DNA from: Xylogone sp. PMI_703
Taxonomy: Eukaryota > Ascomycota > Leotiomycetes
Assembly: GCA_021399445.1 (NCBI GenBank)
Contig: JAJTUQ010000004.1
Span: forward strand, 2,976,001-3,040,000
Length of the DNA: 64,000 nucleotides
Direction: 5' to 3'
Part shown: piece by piece, positions 38,031 to 49,860 of the stretch
Position numbering within the stretch: position 1 is the first letter of the stretch
How the letters are laid out: each line of letters opens with the position of its first letter
Translations under genes and position numbers: made by a program
Notes under the pieces: model-generated
The model's database searches: none
Seen by the model: the letters and a program-made list of their open reading frames with translations, nothing else
Told to the model about the DNA's origin: nothing

Positions 38031-41000
38031 ATGGAGGTCGCAAGGGCTCCATACGCGACTCCAGCATCTTGGGCTGAGCCAACATCCAGAATGCAAACAA
38101 ATATGCAAACAAACAGCGTATCTCCGCCTACCTCAGGCAGATCAATTCCCTCTCTTTCAGAACTCATGCATCGAGCCTCTGAGTCTCCCAGTCTTGGTGG
38201 CGGCGCCGGCTCCAGACCAGGAGAGAAGAGCTACTCTGAACCGTCAACACCTGCTCTCTTCAATTCTCCTGGTAGCAAATCTGACCAGGCAAAGTTTACA
38301 CGTATCCCATTGTCTCAGTTGATGGCATCCTCCGCGAACCCCGACAGACATGGAGAAGCTCACCATCCTATTCAATTAAGCCCGTCTACGTCAACAGCAT
38401 CTGTTCCTAGCGTTTCTCCTTCTCAACAGTCTGGACGTATTCCACCTTCAGCTCAAAGCGCAGGGGCTCATCCAATGGCGCGCCAAGATTCCTCCCAGCC
38501 ATATCCGCCAACCTTCCACAGCCCTGTCATTGATTCCTTTGTCCAGGTTCCATTTAATAGTTCAAGCATTCCCAAAACCGCTTCCCTTGGACATGATGCT
38601 CATATGAACGGCGCCGTGCAACGGACTGTACAGCAAACGGGCGCTCCAGGACCACGGGCCAGCGTAGGTTCATACTCATCGCTACCTAGATCACCGAGAG
38701 CACACCCCTTGCCTATTCGGGAGTATCAGGATCAAAGATCTGCATCTTTGGGTTCAGTTCCATCACATCCTCATCAGTCGATCGAGACTATGCCTGCTGG
38801 AGCTCCTACCTTTGTCCAGACTCACACCACATCGCCAACTGAAATGCAGAGAGACCTTCCTGAGACAAGCTTGACCGGACAGAAAGCGATGGCTGCAAAC
38901 TCACCTGATGTAGAACAAGAGATCAGACGACTTACTGATGTTGTCAATACAACGTCTCCCTTGGCTCTACACGCTGTCTTGCGCAAATTTTGGCGCCCAT
39001 TCATCTTCCAGCAAGCTACTGATGACCATACTTCTTTTGTCTTAAGGGCAGGACTTCAAAATGCATCTCCAAAAGTTATGGAACGGGTTGTCAGGGACAA
39101 GTCCTTCCCCAGTCAAAATATCATACCATTTTTGCCAAAAAAGCAATCTGTTATAGATATGTGTCTTGCAGGTGCTACACCGCAAATGATTCAAGACAAT
39201 GTCTCTGCAGATGTCCTTGATGATGTCTTATTCACAAGAATGACTGTTATGCCCGCCCGAAAGCTAGCTACTATGCTTGCTGAAGCAGGCAGATTAGGAT
39301 TTACGCTGGATGATTTGGTTGATGAGGAAGATGATACTGTCCTTCCAGCACCACCAAAAATACCGTCTAGGCATGCTGCGACTACACAAATGAGCGGTGT
39401 TCAACCCTCAGTTCCCCCTCAATCGAGTCAGCATCCAACTCAAGGCCCTTCACATATTCCAACTCTTTCCGGTCTACAATCAGCTCCATACCAGCATCAA
39501 CAACAACCATATAATAACGTTGCATATGCGCGTGAGGGTCCAACACCAAGTGAGCTTACACCCAGCGCAGCCGGAGCCAGACAAAATCCTTCTGCGTCCT
39601 TATATTGTGGAAACTGCAAACAAAAGCTCCCTTCTCTCTCCGGATATAACTATGTAAGTATCCTATATTGGCCCCGTATTATACTTCAATTTAACAGTTA
39701 TTAGCACATATCGAAGAATGTATGCGAGAAAGGTATTCCATATGACGCAAAATGGTCTTGCCATAATTGCCTCAAATATTTCACAACCAAACAGGGTCAA
39801 ACTTACGTAAGTATTGGCGACTCACTTTAATAAAAATTGTGCTAACATATGTCCAGCACCAAATGAAGAGGGTCTGCTATGGTCTTGATATTGAACCTGC
39901 AACTGCTCCTTCAGAGCAACCAGTACCTGCGGTTCAGCATCCATCTGTTCCCTCTCAACCAGCTGCCGCATCTTTCCCACCTCAGCCGGTTAGCTCGGCC
40001 TATGCACCACGAGCTGAGCTTCCTCGGTACCATGCTCCAGCTGAACCGGAGCTACCTGCAAGACAGGCTAACATACAGCCTATTTCCCAAAGTAGAAAGT
40101 CTCCAGCCTCCACTCCACCTCCGGCTAGCAACCGACTCTACCCATCTGAGCTACCTCCTGAACAACTCAATGAACTTAATGCTGAAATCGACGCCATTCA
40201 ACGTCAATACGAGAGGGCTGTAGCGAACATTCCTGCTACTTTGACTCCTCAAGAACGGGAACAGAAGTTGACGTCTTTGAAGAACAGCTATAACACAAGG
40301 AAGAGTGTTGCTAGGAAGAAGCATGGTGTCTCATTAAGGAAGCGAGTGGAGCCGACATATCGAGTCACTCCACCACCAAAAAATGAGCTCGTTCAGAGTT
40401 TCAGAGCATTACCTCCTTTGACTTCTGCACCTCCAAAAGCCGCCCCGTATGCTACTCCAACCACAGCTCAGGCACCTGCCCAAACAACGTCTGGGTTCAA
40501 CGCAATTAATCATAATCATAGTTCCGGTGGCTCGGCATCTAGATCCACAGTACCTGAAATTCGACCTCCTAATTGGGAATTCGAAATGAACCACCTGGGA
40601 CAGCGGCTAAACCAGTCTATCAAACGCACAATGGACAGCTCCCCGGATAGCCCACCGGCGACGGTACAGAGGACCGCAGCAGTGACTCGGCCTTCGATGG
40701 TGATGAATGATCATGAACAGCATGACCGTGAACTGCAGGGTAGATCTATGGCCTCTGCTCCTAATAGAGAGGAGTCGAGACTCATCGACCTGACCGCTGA
40801 TTCTTCTACCGAAGCTGAGAAGTTAAACAAAGATAGAGATTCATCTACCGATGACGATGAAGACCTGCCAGCCATTCCTCGTCGAAGAATGTCGGATAAC
40901 TCAGCTCAGCGTTCACAGCCTATGGTGGTGCTTGATCCCGCAAGTAAGCGACATGACTCGTACCCATCGACTTTTGTCAGGGCAAGCAGTGTGGATAATC

Positions 41001-41116
41001 AAGGGTCTCCGAGAAGAAGAGAGAAGGGCAAGCAATATGCCATCAGAGGTGGAAGACGAAGCTCATATGCTGACCGGGGAAGCCAACGACCTTCAACATC
41101 GGGATCAGCGTTTTAA
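38031..41116 (+). CDS. Large disordered protein with tandem C2HC zinc fingers, function unknown
   Basis: Three exons: 38031-39653, 39705-39806 and 39857-41116, with introns of 51 and 50 nt. The product is 994 aa. The first 300 residues are Ser/Pro/Gln-rich and probably disordered. A helical segment follows (about 300-440, from VEQEIRRLTDVV to TLDDLVDEEDD). Two zinc fingers of identical spacing, C-x2-C-x12-H-x5-C, come next: Cys526, Cys529, His542, Cys548 and Cys560, Cys563, His576, Cys582. A conserved-looking helix (ELPPEQLNELNAEIDAIQRQ) and a basic patch (KKHGVSLRKRV) are followed by another disordered tail with acidic Ser clusters. Architecture suggests a nuclear adaptor or transcriptional regulator, which is inference. 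I do not recognise a named family. Each finger is split by an intron directly before its His codon. Confidence 0.88.
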
Positions 41117-42164
41117 TCACACACTTCTTTCAAGACTTATCTCATAATATTTTCATTTCATTTTCTTCCAGCATTCGCATTCAACATTTGCAGATCATTA
41201 GCAGGGTGGTCATAAGCTGCTTTTTACGAAGTGTCAGGGTTTTTTGTATTTGCATCATTGTTTCAGGGTACATACTGCATTTTTCTTTCATTTTTTCCTT
41301 ACTTATGAATTGCACACGAGTCGAGGTTAATAAACCCCGTGGGCTCTGCTAGTGGCTTTAGAAGGCAAGGGAGGGACTTTCTATAAGGGCGTTCCGGATG
41401 CATTATACCCAAGACGAGACTGGCTGAAGTCTTTTCCAACAATTGCTTCTTTTACGTTAACGGGTGGAAATAGCTTAGTTTAGAAGCATAAGCTTTCCCC
41501 TTAATAATATCTAACGATTTAAAATACGCCATGCTGGTTTCTGCTCGTCCTCTTATGTGAAAACATCTGCTACTTACGTGTCTAAATGTTTTGAATAAAC
41601 AAGGGAAAGAGGGTATGAACTAATATGATCAAAGAGAGTATCTCTTAGGGATATATGTCAGATATTTTCGAAACTCAAAAGTAGCCAGCGTTGCAAGTGA
41701 TCTAAAGGTATATCCACAACGTGGTAGTTACGTATTCAGGTGCTATTGCCACACCATAGTGCAAGGTAAAATAGACAGAAGGCTAGAATTCCCCAGCCCT
41801 AAGTATTTAGTAATTACGCCAGAATAATCAAAAGGTACAGTACAGTAAGAATCATATTTCTTCCCCGCCACCGTAAGGCTGTGGCTACGGTACTTAGTGA
41901 GTCTTCGAGAAAACATAAGCCTAGGGTTACAATTACCACCCTTTTCTTTGCCAAGAGGCCATCGTCCCTTGTTTGATTTTTAAGTAGTGAAACGGGTGTG
42001 AAAAAACTAAAGTTTATTTTAAAGTCTATTTCATCAATTCATGCAAAACCAAAAAAGGTCCCTTCCTTATTTATTGCGGTATCGTGAACTTTGTGATGTA
42101 TCCTACTGTTTGGAGGGGATTTATATGGAGATATGGTTGGGGGGAAATTTAGGAACTATAAAGT
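41117..42164. other. Intergenic region between convergent genes
   Basis: This lies between the stops of the zinc-finger gene (plus) and sgt2 (minus) and holds both 3' UTRs. AT-rich, no gene-like frame. A GTACAGTACAG word occurs near 41836. Confidence 0.55.
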
Positions 42165-43399
42165 CTACTGCGAACCGCGTCCTGCTCCACGTCCGGCGCC
42201 GCCGCCACCCATCATATTTCTGGCTCTGTGGGGAATGGGTTAGTAAAGGAAGTGAAATGAGGTGAAGAGAAGAGATAGGAAGAGAATGGTGAGAGGGGGA
42301 GACGTACAGCTCGGCAATACTTGGATCCTGCATCAAACTCGCCAAATCAGGCATTCCACCTCCACCACCACCTGCTCCAGCACCGCCGCCGCCGCCGCCG
42401 CCGCCGAATGAGTTGGCCATCTCCCGTAACCTAGGGTTATTCATGATATTGTTCATCATGTCTGGATTACTCATGATATTCTGCGCCATGCTTGCAAACA
42501 TGGGGTTGCTCATGATGGAGCTCAAATCTGGCATTCCCCCGCCCCCACCTGCACCACCGCCTCCACCACCAAACATGCTGGCCAAGCTGGATAGATCCGG
42601 TAATCCACCACCACCGGCACCGGCACCAGCACCCCGAGAAGTAGAGTCTCCGCCTTCCTCTTCTTCCATCTCCTCGACCCGCTTCCTAGCTGTCTCGTAA
42701 CCCTTCTTCATGGCATCACTGCCACCATTGCCCTCGTACTCTATACCCTTCTGATAAGCCTCCATGCTCCCCTTGGGGTCATTTAAGGCGAAGCGCGCGA
42801 AGCCAAGTCGAGACCAGGCCTTTGTGTACGTGGGGTCCACTTTGACGGCGGCCTCGGCGTCAATCATGGCCGACTCATGATCTCTCGAAGCTGAGTACGC
42901 AGCCGCACGGTTTGATAGGAAGATGGGATTGTTGGGAACGAGCTTGAGAGCCTGGGTGTACAGATCGATTGCTTCGCTGTAGTTCTTCTTAGCCATAGCG
43001 GCATTACCTTTGCTCTTTAGGGCATCGGCTTCTTTCTTTTGCTCCTCAGTTGGTTCGCCTGTCGCTGGCTTGTCTCCGGCTCCGGCTGCGTCTGGTGTTG
43101 GAGCGCCGCCTGAGGTCTTGGTCTTGAGTTTCTCATAGACACCGTAGATCTGAAGGAGGGATTGCTCGGATGGGTCCTTTGGGGCCGAGGAGTCAACCTT
43201 AAAGCATTCGGATATGCAGGAAGTTGCGACCTCGACGGATTCGCGGTCATCAGCTGCCAGGGTACCATCTTCGAGAGAGGTGTTTAGAAAGTCGATAATT
43301 GCCAGCGCTAAACGCTGTTTGGTGGTTGTCGCCTTCAGCAAAATATTTTTGTCAGCAAATATGGACGTTCCGAGGAGCTCGTTTCATTTGTCTTACCAT
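42165..43399 (-). CDS. sgt2: Small glutamine-rich TPR co-chaperone Sgt2 (SGTA)
   Basis: Three exons: 43397-43399, 42308-43332 and 42165-42225, with introns of 64 and 82 nt. The first coding exon is just the ATG. The product is 362 aa. Residues 2-70 form the dimerisation domain that binds Get4-Get5 (KQRLALAIIDFL...). Three TPR repeats at about 100-205 carry the clamp for Hsp70/Hsp90 tails. A Gly-rich, Met-rich region follows, with NPMFASMAQNIMSNPDMM and NNPRLREMAN helices that bind hydrophobic tail anchors, interrupted by long Gly runs coded by GGC/GGT repeats. Sgt2 hands tail-anchored membrane proteins to the GET pathway in the cytosol. Skipping the last intron would add an unrelated tail after AEL instead of ARNMMGGGG...RGSQ. 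Confidence 0.95.
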
Positions 43400-43924
43400 A
43401 TTGCGACTGCTATTCTGTGAGTGAGTGCTCTAGAGTTGTGGAGATTATGGATGACAAGGGAAGTTCAAAGAACTTTGGCAACAGATTCCCTCAACTTAGG
43501 CTTTGGTGGGGGAGGTTGGCCGGTACCAACGCTTTGAAATACTATTGGTTAGCGCCAACGTCAAGGCTCAGACTGCCTAGCCTCGGCCGCGTGGTCTCGA
43601 CCTCAGCCCCATCTGTTATCAGCCTCGCAAAGAAGGGACCTCAACGACTTATGAATTAACAAAGGATCAGTAAAGCCAAAAGAAACCATGAATTAACTAT
43701 CCCAATAATCTTTTAATTTTTACACATGGTATCAGAAGCCTAACGTGAACTCCACCGCTATGCATCAAACGAATCCAGAAGGGGTTTTTACCAAAACCAT
43801 ATATATCTTGGGGTACTTTCCGTTTCAAACCATAGAACTGTTTTCCCTATATACCCACGTACCGTTTATTGCCTTGACCAGAAGAAGAGGAGAAAGTATC
43901 CAAAAAACGAAATGTTAAAAAGCA
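43400..43924. other. Intergenic spacer upstream of sgt2
   Basis: This contains the sgt2 promoter and the 3' flank of the DUF1765 gene. No supportable gene or repeat. Confidence 0.5.
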
Positions 43925-46900
43925 TTATCCACCCAGTCGGCGAAATCCCTCAACTTTCAGTGTCGGAACTTCGATCCACCGTAATCCAGGAACGCCCTCA
44001 CCAGTTCTCCTCTCTGCAAAGTTATTACACTCCGAAACAATTAACATCCATTCTGCTAATGAACGACCAGCATATCTAGCAGTTGCAGGTATCTTATGTG
44101 CGTCTTTTGGATCCGTCGGGGTCACCTCGTTACACATGTTTGGCACATTGGAAGCAACCCATGTTTGAGCTGGCGATGGCAACCTTGGGGGATAAAGGCG
44201 TTTTACGCTTCCATGCATACTGTTCCTGTTTCCCGCACCGTTCACTAACATACCAAGCTTTTTATGCTGCTGTGCTTGGCTTGTATGCGGAGTCCACTCT
44301 AGAGCAAATTTGAATGAATATGCTCGATGGGAACTGGTTGCAGGGGGTGTATCGCTCTCGGTCGAACTCGCTCTTGACCGTGACATTGCCTTACTCGTGG
44401 ATCTAGCGATAGCAGTTTCCCGGCGCGCCTCTTCAAGAGTCTTCGTGTTGTTGCCTTTTGTAGGTGAGGCATCTGCAGTACTACTTGATAAAGAAGAAGG
44501 GAGCATCTTGCCCATGAATGTCCATCTCTTTTTACCTGTGGTCGATGGCGGAGCTGGATCAGCAGCCAACTTTGGCGTCGTATCGCTGATGTCAAGCTTG
44601 GAAAGTTCAGCGAGGGTTGAATGACGCTTGAATGCAGCTTCCTTAGGGCTGGAAGCTGCAGAGCTAGCGACAATTCCATCAAATCCAAGAAAGAGGTTAC
44701 TTGCTGGAGCTTGAGTGTCATTACGAATGATTAAGAGACGACGCCCTGGAGCTGGTAGGGAGGGCTCAATGGAAGGTGGTAAAAGATGCGAGTCCTGCGC
44801 TTTCTTCTTAAGATAGAGGTAATGAGCCCAGTTTGAGTATAGGAGTTTCAATACTGCACAGAAAATTTTACTATTTTGTATTAGCTCTGGACGTACAAGA
44901 TATGGACTATAGACTTACGTATCGAGTTCCCCTGACTCTCCCTCGTCACGGCAGACTCGCCAACATAGTAATCGCATATAGTATGCTCTTACCATTGGAC
45001 ACCAGTGGTTGAAGAATTTGTTAAATATTTCTTCAGTGAGCAACCAATCCAGGCATATAGCTTCCTTTCGTCGCTCATCACTGGTAACCAGATTCCAGGT
45101 TCCGAAGATGAAGGAAAATAGCCGAATCTCAGTCATACTATTCTCACTCTGAAGCATCTTTCTACAGACTTCTAGCCAAAACGGCCACTCAATGAAGTCG
45201 GATTCTGTGCAGTGAGCATTGTGGAAACGAAGAAATAGAGCAAGAGCCTCTTCCATGAAATCGCATAAGGTGAAGCAAGCCCCGTGATCGAAGATAGATG
45301 TCTTCTTTGCAGCTGCTTGCATAACCCGAGAAAAGGCCTCAGCAAATGTCAAGCGCGCGGATTCGGCTTCCAAGAGTCGTTCAGACATGAGATCTCTTAG
45401 AAGCATGATCAGACGATTCTCAGCCATTGGTCTTGACGAATTACTCGCAGGAAACGTTAACGTTGCTGCTGCAGTTGCGTCAGCTCCTGTGAGGACATCA
45501 TCGAATGATATTGGGGGAGGCTCGGCTGCTGGGACTCGATGTATAGTGGAGTCCAAATTCACCAAAAGTTGAGCCTCAACTAGTACAAAGGCTGCATAAA
45601 ATAATTAGCCAAGTATTTCGACCTGGTTTGAACAACATACCTGGAGCACGAGCTTTTGCTGAAAGTGGGAGATCAGGAGAGAGAAAGTCGTTGATCAGAA
45701 GATGATAGTGTTTGGTGAAGACATAGAATAAATCGGTATCTCGGCCGCACCATCTGGACAACCATGGCCCATCCCATTGAGTGTGCTTCGCTATGATAGG
45801 GATCTCAACTTTTTGCCGCAGTTTATCGGTAATCGTCCTCAGTGATGTCCAGCCAAGGCTTCGTAGATGCGGTGGGAATCTAGCAATGACTTCGTCATCC
45901 TCAATCCTGTTAGGGCGTTTAGGAAAATCGAATTCGTCTGCCACGCGCTTTATTGTTTCGGGGCGTAGTTTCCAGAGCGTAACTAATAGGTCGGCAATTC
46001 CAGGGACGAACATAAAGGCAAAAGCGGCAGCTTTACCGCAGAATAGCACTAGACTAGCTGGAGCATGTCTCAAGGACATCTTCTCAACAACCAGGCACAT
46101 CTGAGCGAGGAGATTTTGAATAAATAGATTTCGGATATTATGAAACACGGACTCAGTTAGAAATTGAGATCCGGAAGAGGCAAGAGAGTTCATAGATTTT
46201 CGTTTGGTCAGTCCTTCCCGGTCAGGGGATCTATTTGGTGATGCCTCGGCCGACGACACAAGGGCTGGTGTTAATCTCCATTCTGGCCTTGTCATAATGC
46301 CGGTTATAGCTTCTAGGATAACAGGACGATCCACTCCAGAGATTGACTGGTTTTGTCGACTGTCAAGAAGTCCTAGGAGACCACTCCACCACTTGTTCAA
46401 GATCTCAACTCGCCTTTCGACATCCTCAGGTCGCAGGTTCAGATCTGATGGATGTGTAGCATAGGTTCGAAGGAAAGGGAGCAAAGATGAACGAACCACA
46501 TTCGTTTTCAAAGATGTTGCCTTAGTCTGAAACTTCATATAGTCATTGTCAATAGAACGAAACGCTGAGTACAGCTCATCTTTTCGGGCTGGAATTGTAT
46601 GTGTAAGGTGCTGTATTTTTTCAATTCCTCTTAGTGTTGTACTTTTCTCGGACGATGATCGATTCTCCACGGAGCTTAAAGGCAAACTACTGGTGGATGA
46701 GTGCTCCGAGTGCGCTATCGGATTCAGCATCCCAGCTTGAAATCCGGGCCTCGATGTCTGGAGCTGTGCATCTTTGGATGCCTCATCTGGGGCATTCTCT
46801 GGGAGTTGTGGTAGCGGGCCCAGCTCTGGTAATGGCCCCAGGGCAGCGCGAGATCTTGATTCAGATGCTGTCTTCGATGGCGCTTTCTGATGAGACTCTT

Positions 46901-47516
46901 CGACGTGCTTATTTCCATTTATCTTGACCCGTGGGCTTGGAGAAGGGGACCTAGATGAGGTGATCCATGACTTGCGAGCAAGTGAGGCTAATGTCCCAGA
47001 AACAGACTTATTTCTTTCTCGTCCAGCTGCTGTAATTGTCGGAACTGGTGGTAGATCAACGGGTACGGGAGGGACAGGCTCTTGGGCATCTTGTCGCTCT
47101 GGAGAGCTCCTCGCCTTTTGTAGCAATGATTTAGATCTTATGACTAGCGACTTCCTCCTGCCAATTCTCTCCTGTTTTTCAGTGGTATCCCTAGCTGTAA
47201 CATCCCAAGTCTTTCCCTCTTGTATAGTTGTCACGGTAGGAAGCTTATCATCTGCGAGGGGAGTCGAGGGCGTAGTATCGGGACCAGGCAGCTGGGTCTG
47301 GTTGTCCTTGTCATCAAAAGGATTCGTGAAGGTAGGAAGCTGATTGAAACTGGCAGATCGCGGTAGCTCCTCGGTCTCATTTTTAGCGGAGATATTGAAG
47401 TCCAGTGGAGGCAAGATTGGAAGGCTAGGGAGATTAGAGGTGGAATGCGAACGGGTGAAGCCAGAACTGGCCTCGATGGCCGTGGCCGTAGTCATGGTCA
47501 GCACCGGAACATGCAT
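43925..47516 (-). CDS. DUF1765/UPF0592 family protein, fungal
   Basis: Three exons: 45641-47516, 44919-45591 and 43925-44870, with introns of 49 and 48 nt. The product is 1164 aa. The first 300 residues are Ser/Pro-rich with basic patches (RRKSLVIRSKSLL) and probably disordered. The conserved part runs from about residue 320 (RKDELYSAFRSIDNDY) through a hydrophobic stretch (LVLFCGKAAAFAFMFVPG) to the second exon (RVMQAAAKKTSIFDHG, EWPFWLEVCRKML), where the DUF1765 region lies. The tail ends with SLAEWMLIVSECNNF and GLRWIEVPTLKVEG. Fungal members are poorly characterised; a yeast relative has been linked to osmosensing, but I am not certain of that orthology. A second ATG seven codons in (47495) has the better context (ACCATG), so the start is uncertain. 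Confidence 0.88.
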
Positions 47517-49860
47517 AGCAGCTTCGAGCTGCAAGGCTAGCAATTATACTCGAGGGCACATTGGAAGGTGGCTCTTCTCCCAGATGACGGGTAGAAAAGT
47601 TAATTGCTTTCGCTGGAGCTCTGGCCGGCAGAGTTACTTGAGGATGCTCCGACCTAGAAGTGGATTGAGCAAGCTTTGCGGGAAGGGAGGGCCCTTATGG
47701 GTACGGCAGTGCGTAGGGGATGCTGCTATGCGATCACTTGGAAACGGTGAGCAGGATCAAAGGCTAAGTGGGTATGGGTTTGGGTTGGTGATCCGTCCGT
47801 CCAGGAAAGAACCAGCGCAGCTAAACGGGGATGAGGTGAGGTGAGGTTGGAAGTTGCTGGCTGTCGCAGGTTGGAAGTGGGAACGGCCAGGATACCGGTA
47901 GATTATGCACGCAGGGTTGAAACAAAAAGAATTAACGAGAGAAATATAGGTGCCGGAGTCAGCAAAGGCGAAAAAGCAAGAGGGTATCTTGAAGGACCTC
48001 GCAAAGGCAGAGCCGTGCTGCGTGCTGTGCGATCTATAATTATAGCGGGCGATCTACGATGATATGTACTTGGTACATGTACGGTGCAGCCAGCAGCAGC
48101 GCAGAGGGCCTTAGAGGCTGACGACGAGCCGCTTACAGCATTGGTCCCCACCTACCGTCCAGCGTAGGACCGCCCTGGTGGCTTCCCGAGCGGGTGACGA
48201 GTCCTCGCACAAGCAACGCAACTCGATGTCGTCCCAGCCGGTTTTGCGAGGCTCCTGATTCACCTCAATCTAACCCAGCGGATCCCCCGGACGGGGGCCT
48301 TAAGAAGAGCCTCGCTGTCCTACGCAAGATCATGAACTCTGCTCCAGTACGGAAGTACCGCTATTGTAGTACTATCCTCCTCGAGTTTGTCGTCGTCGTC
48401 GTCGTTGTCGCCGTCGGTGGTGGGCTGAACTTGAGACTTGCGTCCCAGCTCCTGTACGAAGGTACTGTGACGAATGGCTTCGACCTCCTTGGCACTTCAC
48501 GAAGGCCTTTTGTCTCTCCTTTTGCAGCGGGAGGCAGCAGTGGGACAGCGCGCAGCCCATGCTGTGTGCAACTGCAACAACGTAGCCCGACTTTCGACAG
48601 CACTGTGCCCATACAACAGTGGGGTCGCAGTCCACCTGATGGAAGGCTGTTGGGATATTGGTTCTGCCAGACTGCTCTCTTGTCTCCAGCTCTCGGTTAC
48701 AGCTTCTTCCTTTCTTCCTTACGAGTCACAGCCGTTGAAGACTCGACCCCGGTATGATTCACTTTGTACCGGTGGTTCGTATTACTGTACCATAGTCACC
48801 ATGCAGGAAATATTTTCCTGACGATCTGATCTCCCGTGCTTCTAGAAATCTCATCGATCTTTAAGTGATCTCCAAAGCCTCGCGGCAGCCATTATCCGAG
48901 CTGTCTCGTATTTTTTTCCTGCTAGCCTAGTTAGCCTAGAGACACTTGCATGATGGCGCTGGGCACCGCCACTGGATGGACCGTAATGTCAATAAATCCA
49001 AGTCCAAGCAAATGGTACGGGATCAGATAGAGGCCCATGCTGTGGCTCCAGGAACAGGTACATAAAGAGTAGGTCAGAACCATGGTACATTGAAATATCG
49101 GTACTAAGGGGTATCTCAACGGTTTTGATGTTTTGACAACTTTGGATTGGGCGTGACGTTGTATCTGTTGGCAAAATCCAATGGTTCGTATCTTGGTGCA
49201 GGATGACTTCAACAAGCTTTCAAGTGGAGGTGTGATAAGCTTGATTAAAAATACGGTGGGATAACTTATGTTGAAAACTGTATCGCCCAAGTAAGGGACC
49301 AGGTTGCCCGGCTACTCAGCTGCGCAAGGTTGAAACTAATTAATTCCTTAAACTGTGAATTTTTCCGCATTTCCACCAATGTACTGGGTCATTGTCGAGT
49401 CGAGTTACTCCTGGCACATGTACTCGTATTTGATGCTGATAGGAAATTTTATCTTGTTTGAAGCAAGAAAAAGTCGCACTCGGCACTGGAAATGTAACCC
49501 AAGCCGGTAGTTAACTCAGGTGACGCCATATATACAAGGGACAGCGAAGTCACTATCACGTGATCAACCGCGGTACCTGGGGACATTTTTCATAAACAGA
49601 CTAGCGTCGAATAGTCTAATCTAAGCGAGTCTCCAGCCTTGGGAGCTTCGACACGTCTTGCTCAACGTCAACTGTATGTTGAGAGCCTTTTTTGGCATAG
49701 CATTTCCCCGCATGCCCCTAGATGTATCCTTGAAACGCAAAATTAGAATATTTGACGACGCTGGTTTAGATATCGGTTTATAAAGCCCGGACAGATCCGT
49801 TTACCATACAAAACAACGAAGCCGAAGCTTGCTGGCCTTGCGGCCGCCAAGGCTCTCATC
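47517..49860. promoter_or_regulatory. Divergent intergenic region, DUF1765 gene and F-box gene
   Basis: 2.3 kb between divergent starts. Long chance frames occur, for example 48194-48757 (plus), which crosses a GTC/GTT triplet run near 48390-48416 coding poly-Val; none has a domain. Palindromic GTAC words occur near 48064-48082 and 48344-48460. No gene called. Confidence 0.5.

Noticed and set aside
48194..48757. 187-codon plus-strand ORF upstream of the F-box gene
   Set aside because: It includes a poly-Val stretch from a GTC triplet run and two similar frames overlap it. No family is recognisable.
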